A stretch of DNA of 64,000 nt from the NCBI RefSeq assembly GCF_042687825.1, contig NZ_JBHUQE010000016.1, positions 1-64,000 of the forward strand. Reading direction: 5' to 3'. This stretch comes from Sedimentitalea sp042687825. Lineage in GTDB: Bacteria; Pseudomonadota; Alphaproteobacteria; Rhodobacterales; Rhodobacteraceae. Both the position numbers and the translations under genes were made by a program. A model generated the notes under the pieces. The model saw only the letters and a list, made by a program, of their open reading frames with translations. It ran no database searches and had not been told where the DNA came from. Shown one piece after another: positions 9,139-16,512 of the stretch (positions within the stretch are counted from its first letter, which is position 1; each line of letters starts with the position of its first letter).

Positions 9139-9212
9139 CCCGGTCCCGGCCATACCGGCCCCGGATTGCGCCCTTGCCAGCACCTTGGCAGGGGTCGCCA
9201 CCCTGTCACCGC

Positions 9213-9252
9213 CCCCACCGCCCCACCGCCCCACCGCCCCACCGCCCCACCG
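9213..9252. repeat. five tandem CCCCACCG octamers
   Basis: Five exact copies of the 8-bp unit CCCCACCG run head to tail. They sit in the non-coding stretch between the FKBP gene and the att array. The unit length is not a codon multiple and no gene overlaps it. It is a simple-sequence repeat prone to slippage; nothing ties it to the element. Confidence 0.9.
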
Positions 9253-9423
9253 GGCCAACCGGCAATGCACCTTGGCGCTTCGCGCAGGTGGCGCGGTGCG
9301 GAGCGGGGGGGAATTCGGCAGCAATCCGGTGAATGCCGATACCGAACAGGCCGTGGGTTCAAAAATTGCAAGATGCAGCTGTGGGAACACGGCGAACAGC
9401 GCGCGCCCTCGATACGCTGAAAA

Positions 9424-9867
9424 TGGAGCGGGTGAAGGGAATCGAACCCTCGTCGTCCGCTTGGGAAGCTTAACCGCTAGTGCTGGTTTACCGCCTTTGA
9501 TCAAGCGGTTAGGGGGTGCGTCTGACGCGTTTTGTAGGCAGTTTGCAGGCGAAAAAAAATTGCCTGCAAAGTGGAGCGGGTGAAGGGAATCGAACCCTCG
9601 TCGTCAGCTTGGGAAGCTTAACCGCTAGTGCTGGTTTGCCGCCTTTGATCAAGCGGTTAGTGGGTGCGTCTGACGCGTTTTGTAGGCAGTTTGCAGGCGA
9701 AAAAAAATTGCCTGCAAATTGGAGCGGGTGAAGGGAATCGAACCCTCGTCGTCAGCTTGGGAAGCTTAACCGCTAGTGCTGGTTTGCCGCCTTTGATCAA
9801 GCGGTTAGTGGGTGCGTCTGACGCGTTTTGTAGGCAGTTTGCAGGCGAAAAAAAATTGCCTGCAAAT
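9424..9867. repeat. three tandem 148-bp units carrying tRNA-Gly 3' halves (attL array)
   Basis: Three head-to-tail 148-bp units start at 9424, 9572 and 9720. Units 2 and 3 are identical by eye; unit 1 differs at four positions. Each starts with the CCA end, acceptor strand and T-arm of a tRNA-Gly read on the minus strand, then the 12-bp core GCTTGGGAAGCT. About 100 bp of element end follow, holding the inverted repeat TAACCGCT/AGCGGTTA, a TTTGTAGGCAG motif and a second inverted repeat TTTGCAGGC/GCCTGCAAA around an A-rich loop. The array ends exactly where the intact tRNA-Gly starts, so the tRNA supplies the same 3' sequence a fourth time. This fits attL followed by unequal crossing-over. Confidence 0.92.
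9459..9470. other. attL core (copy 1 of 3)
   Basis: The 12-mer GCTTGGGAAGCT marks the junction between the chromosomal tRNA 3' half (left) and element DNA (right). It recurs at 9607 and 9755 in the next two units and at 24319-24330 at the far end of the element, where the right side is the tRNA 5' half instead. It covers the anticodon loop and part of the anticodon stem of tRNA-Gly(CCC). The assignment as crossover core is inferred from these shared edges. Confidence 0.8.
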
Positions 9868-9941
9868 TGGAGCGGGTGAAGGGAATCGAACCCTCGTCAC
9901 TTGCTTGGGAAGCAAATGCTCTACCATTGAGCTACACCCGC
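9868..9941 (-). tRNA. tRNA-Gly (anticodon CCC), intact, inside the element
   Basis: A complete 74-nt tRNA read leftward from 9941. The acceptor GCGGGTG pairs with CACCCGC, the D stem GCTC with GAGC, the anticodon stem is TTTGC/GCAAG around the loop TTCCCAA (anticodon CCC, reading GGG), and the T-arm contains GGTTCGATTCC. The CCA is encoded. It lies inside the left att site, so it belongs to the element, not to the disrupted host gene. Its anticodon stem differs from the host halves (GCAGC in the 5' half). It starts only 13 bp after the stop of the PIN-like gene on the same strand and may be co-transcribed with it. Confidence 0.93.
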
Positions 9942-9954
9942 CGCGTCGCCCTTC

Positions 9955-12162
9955 TTAGTCATCCTCGCTGATCGCATCAAGTGCTTGTTTGTCTGGTTCC
10001 GCCAGCAAAAGCCTACTTTTCCCGACCGACAAACGCTCTCGCGCCTCAATTGCTGGGACGCCCTTGTTCACGCAGTACTTGGAGTACCAGACCTCACCCC
10101 GGCGCTCGATCAGTTGCCACAGGCCTGGCACTGGTCTCCCGAGAAGCGCGAGCACAGTAAACCCAACCCCTATCAAAGCCACGAGCTTGGAACACCAGTC
10201 CACGACGGGCGGCAGGGAGGAGGGATCCCAAAACACTCCTAGCGTTGCGAGGATTCCTGCTGCGGCCAAAACTGCGGCGCCCAGCACCTGATACCGGACT
10301 ATCCACTTGTTTGCATATTCGATGCCCTCCTGCATGACAGTCTCATTCCGTGATGAAACCGAGGCGAGGCGCTTTGCATCCTCCCCTCTCAGACGCTCCA
10401 ATTCGGCTAGTCGAGCCTCTACGTCGGCGGTCTTCCGGGCTTCTTCTTCAAGCCTTGCTTCGTATTCTGCTTGGGTTTCTTGCTGCCTTTTCTTGTTCTC
10501 GGCGCGCAGTTGACGAATTTTTTTGTCTTTTTCAGACAGCTTGGCATCTGTTTCGTCGCGGACAACCTTAATGGCTGCATCCAGCATTCCATCCAGAAGT
10601 TCTTGATCTCGCTCGGGGTCGAAAGAGGCCGACGAACCGCGAGCAGTATCCATCAGGTAACTAACCGCGCGATTGTCCTGTAGGAGCAGTTCAAACTGTT
10701 CCACCTTTTCAGGGGTGAACTTGGCAACCTGCTGACGGGCATTTTCGATCACGTCTTTTCGTACCCGGAGGACGCGTTCGCATTGTGCCAGCATGTGCGA
10801 TGTTGGCAACTTCTCGGAGTTTTCGAAGCCAGTTCGTAGCCATGCGATTGTCGCCAAGTCTCGCGTATCGACGACCGGGCCGCACTGTGTCTCGCGAACG
10901 AGTTGAGACTGCAAGCAGTATTCCCGCGCTTTCCTGACTAGCTTCTCATTCGAGGAAATGAATACGTGGCTATTTTGCAGCGGATCGTTTTTGTGCTTGC
11001 CATGGCGCATCCGCATGATGGCTGTCACAGCGAACGCATCATGCTCACGGGCAAGTGAGCCTTCCCAAGAGAGGAACGAGTAAACGTCCGTATTTCGTTC
11101 GGCATCGAAGTATTTATGATCATTGGGGAAGGCGTCCAAGCTGTAATCCCGAACGTTCACACCGAATTTTTCGGCGGCCGCCTCAATGTCGGCTGCAACT
11201 GTTTGCACGTATGCTCGGTCAACCTCACCGTGGAGGACTGCCGTGTGAGTGCGACCGTAGCGATCCGAAGGCGAGGCCTTCAAGTAGGACCTGAGAACCC
11301 GTTCTGCCTCGCGACAGCTCTCGCTAAAAACCTGAACGCGACAGCCAATCGACTTCAAAGCATCAACAATCGTTCTTGCTTCTTCCTGAAGGGCTTCACC
11401 GCTTGTCCCAACGAGTCCGAGAAGCATTGGCCCGTCTAGAAAGAAGGTTGTTTCACTTTTGGTTTCCAGTGCGGAGGGCTTGCGGAAATCCTCAACTAAT
11501 TCAGCCAAAAGCCCTGCCGCGACGAAAAGACTGAGTTTCTCGGCTAGTTCTGGCTGTTCCTTTGAGAGCCACTGCACAAATCGTGCGCAGACGTGGGTTT
11601 CAGACTGCGAAAGAACGGAAACGTCGTTTGTCAACTCTTGAAGGGCGCTGCGTTCCCCGTTGGCAATGTCTCCTGACTTTAAGGAAGCCGTAATTTCGTT
11701 ATTCGAATAGGCGTCCAGCGATATGAGGAAACGGACGAGCAGATCGCCCAACTGCTCACGGGTAAGTTGCCTGTAGATTAGATCGCCAGAAACAAGGTCA
11801 AATTTCCCGAACAACTCGGTGACTTGATCAAATGATTCTTGGATAGACGTTTCTACATCGGCGGCTAGCTCGGGGCTTGGCTGCGCGACGAAAATCGTCT
11901 GACCGTTCTTTTGCTCCTCGACCAGATGCCCTTGCGCAACCAGTCGCTCCACGAAGACATGCCCGACTGACTCCGTGAGGTTCCACCCATAGATGAGCTT
12001 AGCAGCTTTCGCCAACAATGACGCGGTGATCGGCTTTCCGTGGAGCTTGTCAAGAATGGGAACGTAGAAGTAGCAAAGGGCATCAATGACGTCCGAGTTC
12101 TCGTCATCGCGAAACGCAGCAAGAACCGCGTTAACTCGTACTGCTGCTGGTCCGACCGTCAT
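9955..12162 (-). CDS. predicted membrane-anchored PIN-like nuclease, coiled-coil
   Basis: A 735-residue protein not recognised as a named family. Residues 1-230 are helical. Residues about 238-410 carry a PIN-like acid pattern: D243 after a hydrophobic strand (TTFFLDGPML), E281 or E286 (SESCREAERVL), D375 (EHDAFAV) and N405 in FISSNEKL, the position where PIN domains often have a D/N/S. A charged coiled coil covers about 535-605, and two hydrophobic segments at about 624-644 and 656-677 predict a membrane hairpin with a cytosolic tail. It stands at the left end of the element, where accessory defence genes usually sit, and is more AT-rich by eye than the core. Its stop is 13 bp from the tRNA-Gly on the same strand. 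Nuclease activity and a defence role are inference. Confidence 0.6.
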   Translation of the reverse strand: MTVGPAAVRVNAVLAAFRDDENSDVIDALCYFYVPILDKLHGKPITASLLAKAAKLIYGWNLTESVGHVFVERLVAQGHLVEEQKNGQTIFVAQPSPELAADVETSIQESFDQVTELFGKFDLVSGDLIYRQLTREQLGDLLVRFLISLDAYSNNEITASLKSGDIANGERSALQELTNDVSVLSQSETHVCARFVQWLSKEQPELAEKLSLFVAAGLLAELVEDFRKPSALETKSETTFFLDGPMLLGLVGTSGEALQEEARTIVDALKSIGCRVQVFSESCREAERVLRSYLKASPSDRYGRTHTAVLHGEVDRAYVQTVAADIEAAAEKFGVNVRDYSLDAFPNDHKYFDAERNTDVYSFLSWEGSLAREHDAFAVTAIMRMRHGKHKNDPLQNSHVFISSNEKLVRKAREYCLQSQLVRETQCGPVVDTRDLATIAWLRTGFENSEKLPTSHMLAQCERVLRVRKDVIENARQQVAKFTPEKVEQFELLLQDNRAVSYLMDTARGSSASFDPERDQELLDGMLDAAIKVVRDETDAKLSEKDKKIRQLRAENKKRQQETQAEYEARLEEEARKTADVEARLAELERLRGEDAKRLASVSSRNETVMQEGIEYANKWIVRYQVLGAAVLAAAGILATLGVFWDPSSLPPVVDWCSKLVALIGVGFTVLALLGRPVPGLWQLIERRGEVWYSKYCVNKGVPAIEARERLSVGKSRLLLAEPDKQALDAISEDD

Positions 12163-12357
12163 GTTTTCTTGCCTTAGGGTTGTGCCGCAGACGTCAACTT
12201 ATCCGCCTTGTGGTGAAAAGTCGAGCAAACACAGGATGTAGCAGTTTGCCCCTTAGGTAGGTGTTTCCACAATTCTCCGGTTGAGCAGCGCCGGGGACAG
12301 GTCCGATAAGTCGGTTATGGCAGCAATGCTGACCCAACCATCAACGGAGTAACAGAC

Positions 12358-12795
12358 ATGACCAAAGCCGAACTCAACGCCCGCCTCACCACGCCGCTCA
12401 CAGCATCGCAACTCAAGAAGACCTCGCTCGCGGAATTGCAGGTGATGGCCGACGCTCAGAAGCCCAAGGCTCGGAAGCCGCGCGAACTGCCCGACCGCGT
12501 GATGCTCGAACCCGGCAAGCCGGAAGACGTCAAAGCGACGAAGGCAGGCAGCAAGCGGCACCTGATGGCCGAGGTGCTGGCCAAGGGCGCGACCATCGAG
12601 GAACTGATGGAAACGCTCGGCTGGAACAAGGACACCGTGTCGTCCGCGCTGCGCACCGACATGGGCGCGCTCGGGCTGGGCGTCGAGCGCAAGGCGGGCA
12701 AATACTACCTGCTGATGCCCAAGGGCGTGAAGCGCATCCCGGCGCATGACGCGGACACCACCCGCGCGGACGCCCTCGTGGCTGCGTGCAAGTAG
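12358..12795 (+). CDS. DUF3489 domain protein (winged-helix-like)
   Basis: A 145-residue basic protein. Residues about 66-120 match the DUF3489 pattern: a helix with GSKRHLMAEVL, GATIEELMETLGW, a recognition-like helix KDTVSSALRTDM, then the wing ERKAGKYYLL. Such domains are common in small genes of proteobacterial mobile elements and probably bind DNA. The ATG at 12358 follows GGAG at 8 bp. It is divergent from the PIN-like gene across 195 bp that must hold both promoters, so it may act as a local regulator of that pair; this is inference from position only. Confidence 0.72.
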   Translation: MTKAELNARLTTPLTASQLKKTSLAELQVMADAQKPKARKPRELPDRVMLEPGKPEDVKATKAGSKRHLMAEVLAKGATIEELMETLGWNKDTVSSALRTDMGALGLGVERKAGKYYLLMPKGVKRIPAHDADTTRADALVAACK

Positions 12796-12894
12796 GTATT
12801 GCGACATTCGCGAGCCTGCGGCGGGCGTGCTTTGGCGCGCCCGTTGTTGCGTTGGGTGAGCGGATGCCACAGGATAAGAAAGTGAGGCGGTTCT

Positions 12895-13566
12895 ATGAAT
12901 ACCTACCGAACGAAAGACAAGAAACCCTACCCGAATACCGAGGCGGGCGTCCGGGCGCTTTTTGCTGAACATTCACCACCTTTCGAAGTCGAAAAAGTGG
13001 AACAGCTTGGCGGCAATATCTGGGCAGCATTTTTTCCGGATGGCTCCGGTACGCGCGTCTATCCAGAAATCGGCCATTTTGAGCAGCCGCCGATCTCGTA
13101 CTTGATGGAAACACTCGGCCCGATGCGCGACCCCGAAAGCGTGATTGCGTTTGTAGGGAAACACGGCGGGAGTGCGCGCCGCCCACTGCTGGTCTCTGAA
13201 TGGGCCTACCAGCTACCGCCTGAATGCGGGAAGATTTTCTGGCAGGTTGTGACTACCTGCTGGGATGGCTTTGATCGGATTCCGCACAGCGAATATGAAG
13301 AGTTGTTCGAGACATTTTTGGACAGTGTTCCGCCGTGCGATGTGCCAGAAACCTTGACCGTGTATCGCGGGCAGGACACCGACGCAGAAAAGGGGTTGTC
13401 GTGGACGCGCGACCGGAAGGTCGCTGAGGCCTTTGCGTATGGGCACAGAGGCCTGAACAATCCCAATCCTGTGGTCTTGGAAATGGAGGTTTACCGAGGC
13501 GACGTAGCGTTCACCTGCGAAGACCGTGACGAGGCTGAGGTGGTGCTGCTGCGCATACCCGACTGA
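12895..13566 (+). CDS. ADP-ribosyltransferase-like protein
   Basis: A 223-residue protein. The C-terminal 70 residues carry the three marks of an R-S-E class ADP-ribosyltransferase in order: R158 in LTVYRGQ, S169-W-T171 in GLSWTRDRKVAEAFA, and E213-A-E215 in DRDEAEVVLL. The E-x-E spacing and the A-x-x-FA helix after the S-x-T fit the fold. The N-terminal 150 residues are unassigned and there is no signal peptide, so it should act inside the cell on a host or phage target, as T4 Alt/ModA do. It follows the DUF3489 gene by about 100 bp on the same strand and ends before a bidirectional terminator. Target and activity are unknown. Confidence 0.68.
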   Translation: MNTYRTKDKKPYPNTEAGVRALFAEHSPPFEVEKVEQLGGNIWAAFFPDGSGTRVYPEIGHFEQPPISYLMETLGPMRDPESVIAFVGKHGGSARRPLLVSEWAYQLPPECGKIFWQVVTTCWDGFDRIPHSEYEELFETFLDSVPPCDVPETLTVYRGQDTDAEKGLSWTRDRKVAEAFAYGHRGLNNPNPVVLEMEVYRGDVAFTCEDRDEAEVVLLRIPD

Positions 13567-13678
13567 GCGCCCGCGTGACGCGGTTGGCGGGTTGGCGGGC
13601 GTAACGATGCCCAAAACTTGAAGACGCCCATCAGCGCGCGATTTTTCGGGGGTCGCTGGGCGCGCCACCGCGCAAATG

Positions 13679-13708
13679 AAAACGGGCGACCATCAAGCCG
13701 CCCGTTTT
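13679..13708. terminator. bidirectional intrinsic terminator
   Basis: A perfect 10-bp stem, AAAACGGGCG (13679-13688) and CGCCCGTTTT (13699-13708), with a 10-nt loop. A/T runs on both sides give a U-tract in either direction. It sits between two converging genes, the ART-like gene ending at 13566 and the small leftward gene ending at 13721, so it can end both transcripts. Confidence 0.85.
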
Positions 13709-13720
13709 GCTTTTCAAGAT

Positions 13721-13987
13721 CTACTTGCGGCTAGGCCGATCAATGTAGATTTCTTTCAGCGCGACCTCTTTGCGCAGACGCACTTGGAGTCGTTCCGCCA
13801 ACTTCTCGGCAAAGAACATGCCGTCGTGGTCGTCTTGCAGAACGGCTTGCGCGAGTTGCAGCGCCAGACGTTTGGTCACCTTCCGGTGACACCGCTCGTC
13901 GATCTCGCGCGCCAGCATGGCTTCGAGATCGGATTGCGGAACGAGCATGTTGAGCGGGCGCGTCGGCAGCTTTTCGAGCACGGTCAT
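13721..13987 (-). CDS. small hypothetical protein (element)
   Basis: An 88-residue soluble protein, rich in charged residues and helical throughout (for example LEAMLAREIDERCHRKVTKRLALQLAQAVLQ). It has no signal peptide or membrane segment and I do not recognise it. Its ATG overlaps the stop of the 57-residue gene upstream by 4 bp, so the two form a coupled pair at the end of the leftward transcript, followed by the terminator at 13679-13708. Coupling and codon use support it as a real gene. Confidence 0.6.
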   Translation of the reverse strand: MTVLEKLPTRPLNMLVPQSDLEAMLAREIDERCHRKVTKRLALQLAQAVLQDDHDGMFFAEKLAERLQVRLRKEVALKEIYIDRPSRK

Positions 13988-14157
13988 TGCGCCACCTCTT
14001 CCTTCGTCACTCGCCAGAAGCCGTATTTGTGGAACTTCATCGTTTGCTTGCTGTCAGCGCGTGTGATAGTGATCTCTCTCACGCCGTTCGCCAGCAGATA
14101 CTTGCCGAGGCGGTTGAAGTCGCGCCGCTTGAGCGCGGCGGGGTTAAGTACTTTCAT
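13984..14157 (-). CDS. small basic hypothetical protein (element)
   Basis: A 57-residue basic protein, with a helical first half (LKRRDFNRLGKYLL) and two short strand-like segments (GVREITITR, TMKFHKYGFWRV). The ATG at 14157 was chosen because AAAGGAG lies about 6 bp upstream; a longer frame to 14175 lacks such a site. It is coupled by a 4-bp overlap to the next small gene. The size and charge fit a small nucleic-acid-binding or regulatory protein, but no family is recognised. Confidence 0.6.
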   Translation of the reverse strand: MKVLNPAALKRRDFNRLGKYLLANGVREITITRADSKQTMKFHKYGFWRVTKEEVAQ

Positions 14158-14428
14158 TAGAGCTCCTTTCTTCACTTGGCTCGTGAGAAGAAGATACGAA
14201 TTGCGGCATCAAACTTCGCTGTTGGAACTTTGCAGTGGGTTCGAGAACGCTGCCGCCAGCCCGAACCGCAGCAGCGCGTCAGCGAAGGCGGTCGCGCTGT
14301 TCGCCCTACCATGACGGGGGAAATGACCGAGTCGCCCGTCAGCGCCGGGAAAATCGGGGGTCTCTGACGGCGCTCTTGGCATATCGACCCGCGCGATTCT
14401 CACGAGCACAGCGAGAACGCGGGTTTTG

Positions 14429-15139
14429 TCACCAGAACCCCCGAAGCGGCACCGCGCCAACATGCGCCCCGACACTGCGATGATCGCTCAGCCAGTATGC
14501 CATTGCGGCGGCCATTGCGATGTCCGCATGTCCTGCCTTCGTGCCTCCCTCGATCTTCATGCGCCCCGAGGAGCCGATAGAGGCCTCGAAAGATTCCAAC
14601 TCGTGCTGCAATTCGGCGCGCATGGGGAAGTTGCCGATGCGCAAGTCCCCCGTGTGCAGCGCCGAGTTGAGCGAGCCGAGGAGCATGTTCTTTCCGACGT
14701 TGTTGAAGGTGCGTCCGCGTTCCTTGGTCTCGCTCTCGTTGTCGCCCCCGACGATCTGCATCCGCGTGTTCTGAACCGACCGCGCGTCCAACATGTCCGC
14801 GAAGGCGCGACCCGGCCCGCCCGCATCGACCACGAGATAGCCAGCCGACGCCAGCGGTTCTTGCATCATGAGGTTGCGGACCACCAGCGCAAGTTCTGTG
14901 TAAGCCATCTGCGGGATGCGCTCCGCTCGAACGATCTCGCGGCGGCGTGGACCGAGTTCTTGGGCGTAGGTCGTCCATTGCGGCACCCGCTCGTCGAGGA
15001 TGATCGCGAAGGCGTTCGCGTCGATGCTTTGGGCAATGTCGAGGCCCACGATGTAGCGGCGGTATCCGGGCGTCACCGTCACCGCAGGATCGGAGCAGGG
15101 CAAGATCAAGTCTTCGCCGCGTTGCACAAGTTCAGGCAT
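14429..15139 (-). CDS. phage terminase large subunit, nuclease half
   Basis: A 236-residue protein made of an RNase H-like terminase nuclease alone. The three metal-binding acids are visible: D34 in YIVGLDIAQ, D105 in YLVVDAGGPG and D206 in KAGHADIAMA. It would cut concatemeric DNA during packaging. The ATG at 15139 overlaps the stop of the ATPase gene by 8 bp. In most phages both domains are one polypeptide of about 450-550 residues; here the sum (495) is normal but the chain is divided in two genes at the interdomain linker. All three acids are kept, so it looks functional rather than decayed. Confidence 0.82.
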   Translation of the reverse strand: MPELVQRGEDLILPCSDPAVTVTPGYRRYIVGLDIAQSIDANAFAIILDERVPQWTTYAQELGPRRREIVRAERIPQMAYTELALVVRNLMMQEPLASAGYLVVDAGGPGRAFADMLDARSVQNTRMQIVGGDNESETKERGRTFNNVGKNMLLGSLNSALHTGDLRIGNFPMRAELQHELESFEASIGSSGRMKIEGGTKAGHADIAMAAAMAYWLSDHRSVGAHVGAVPLRGFW

Positions 15140-15911
15140 GGAGGAAATCTCCCAATTTCAATTCCGGGGTATCGGTGAAAGCGTTCTCGATGGTCTCGGG
15201 CGCGAAGAACGGGACACCGCCACCGACCCAGCGCAGTTCGTGTTCCACGGCGAATTGCAGCGGCGGCATGTAGCGGCGGTCAAACGCCACCTTTTCGGCC
15301 ATGCGCGGGAGTTCGGTCGAACGGGCGGTGATCTTCTCCACCTCGTCATTGTCAAACCAGAGCGAGTGCGCGAAGCCGCCTTTCTTGCCGGGGGTGGTGA
15401 TAAGCAGGATGCGCCCGCCGTCCTCGCGAATGGGCAGCGTCGCGTCATAGACCGCATCCGGGATGAACGCGCCTTCCTCGTAGATCAGGATGCCGCCATC
15501 TTTCACGCCCCAGCCACGAGCCGACTCCCCGTCTTGCCCCGCAGGGACGCAGACGATGGCCGACCCGTTTTCGAGTTCCATCACCTGCTGCGTGAGGCGC
15601 GTTTTCTGGATCGGCAGCGCCATCGCGTGCCACGCCTGCAAGCATTTCTTGAATAGCAGGGTGGATTGGCTCAGCGTGGGCGATAGGATCAGGACCGTGC
15701 GACCGGGCGCGGCGACCGTCTGAGCCGCGAGCACGCCCGTCGTCTGCGACTTGCCAATACGCCGAGAGGCGAGGCACATCGCGAAAGGACTGCTCGTGGT
15801 CAGCAGTTGCCGTTGCCACGGGTCACAGGGTCCACCTACGACACGCTCGAAAAGCGCAGTCGGATCAAGGCGCTCCTCGAGCGTGCGTAGGTAGAGGGAG
15901 AGATCATTCAA
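15132..15911 (-). CDS. phage terminase large subunit, ATPase half
   Basis: A 259-residue packaging ATPase. The Walker A is of the terminase type with an early Arg (ASRRIGKSQT, 48-57), Walker B with the catalytic Glu is ILIYEEGAF (141-149), and the coupling motif is TTPG (172-175). It ends at LGDFLHA where the linker to the nuclease would be, and the next gene starts within its last codons. It would drive DNA translocation into a procapsid at the portal vertex. The ATG lies 8 bp inside the small-subunit-like gene, so the packaging genes are translationally linked. Confidence 0.85.
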   Translation of the reverse strand: MNDLSLYLRTLEERLDPTALFERVVGGPCDPWQRQLLTTSSPFAMCLASRRIGKSQTTGVLAAQTVAAPGRTVLILSPTLSQSTLLFKKCLQAWHAMALPIQKTRLTQQVMELENGSAIVCVPAGQDGESARGWGVKDGGILIYEEGAFIPDAVYDATLPIREDGGRILLITTPGKKGGFAHSLWFDNDEVEKITARSTELPRMAEKVAFDRRYMPPLQFAVEHELRWVGGGVPFFAPETIENAFTDTPELKLGDFLHA

Positions 15912-16512
15912 TCCGCAGCCTCCGCTCTTGGACGAGCGAGCGGAACAGGTCGAAGGCCTTCGGGTGCTGTTCGAACACCACGAAAAGCACCTCCTGCAAC
16001 TTGCTCCATTCGGGCGACTCGTTGATCGAAAGAACGACCGTCGTGCGCTCCTTCAACGCCGTGTAGGATTTCAGCAGGCGTTCGAACGACTGCCCTTGAT
16101 CGCGGAGAAGCTGGCCGAGGGCGGGGGCGAGGTCTTCAACGTCGCGGCCGTCAGCGATCTTGTCCTTCATCAGGCCGTAGATCTCTTTCTGCTCTTTGAT
16201 GATCGAGCGCAGGCCTTGCTGCACGTCGTCCTGGCCTGAGTTGATCTTGTCGTCGAGGTCATGCTGTTCCGCGACGCTTGCCTCGGCCATGACAACCTTG
16301 CGCACCTCGTCCGTGATGAACTTCTGCTTGAACCGCTGCACAGTCGTCAGATCGACGCCCGCCCGCTTGGCGATCTCGCTCTGCGGACGGCGGGACAGGA
16401 CGAGATCACAGACGATCTCGCCCACGTCGGGCCGATTGCGGATCACGCCGCGACGGCCTGCGCCTTCTTCCTTGGGCAGCACCCGGAGAACGCGATCCAT
16501 GCGGATGCTCAT
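15904..16512 (-). CDS. terminase small subunit-like HTH protein
   Basis: A 202-residue protein. Residues about 42-64 form a helix-turn-helix (PQSEIAKRAGVDLTTVQRFKQKF), followed by long helices through about residue 150 that could oligomerise. The gene directly precedes and overlaps the terminase ATPase, the usual place of the small subunit that recognises the packaging site, so the call rests on HTH plus position. The ATG at 16512 overlaps the stop of the upstream gene by 4 bp. It could instead be a regulator, but the tight coupling to the packaging genes argues against that. Confidence 0.65.
   Translation of the reverse strand: MSIRMDRVLRVLPKEEGAGRRGVIRNRPDVGEIVCDLVLSRRPQSEIAKRAGVDLTTVQRFKQKFITDEVRKVVMAEASVAEQHDLDDKINSGQDDVQQGLRSIIKEQKEIYGLMKDKIADGRDVEDLAPALGQLLRDQGQSFERLLKSYTALKERTTVVLSINESPEWSKLQEVLFVVFEQHPKAFDLFRSLVQERRLRIE

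Noticed and set aside
9424..9867. CRISPR-like array of regular repeats
   Set aside because: The units are 148 bp with no variable spacers and start with a tRNA 3' half; they are att-site duplications.
9427..9879. Rightward open frames repeating GEGNRTLV across the 148-bp units
   Set aside because: They are translations of the tRNA 3' ends and element-end hairpins, with no ribosome site or coding bias.
14209..14475. Leftward 88-residue frame before the small element genes
   Set aside because: It overlaps the end of the terminase nuclease gene in another frame and has no plausible start; treated as non-coding.
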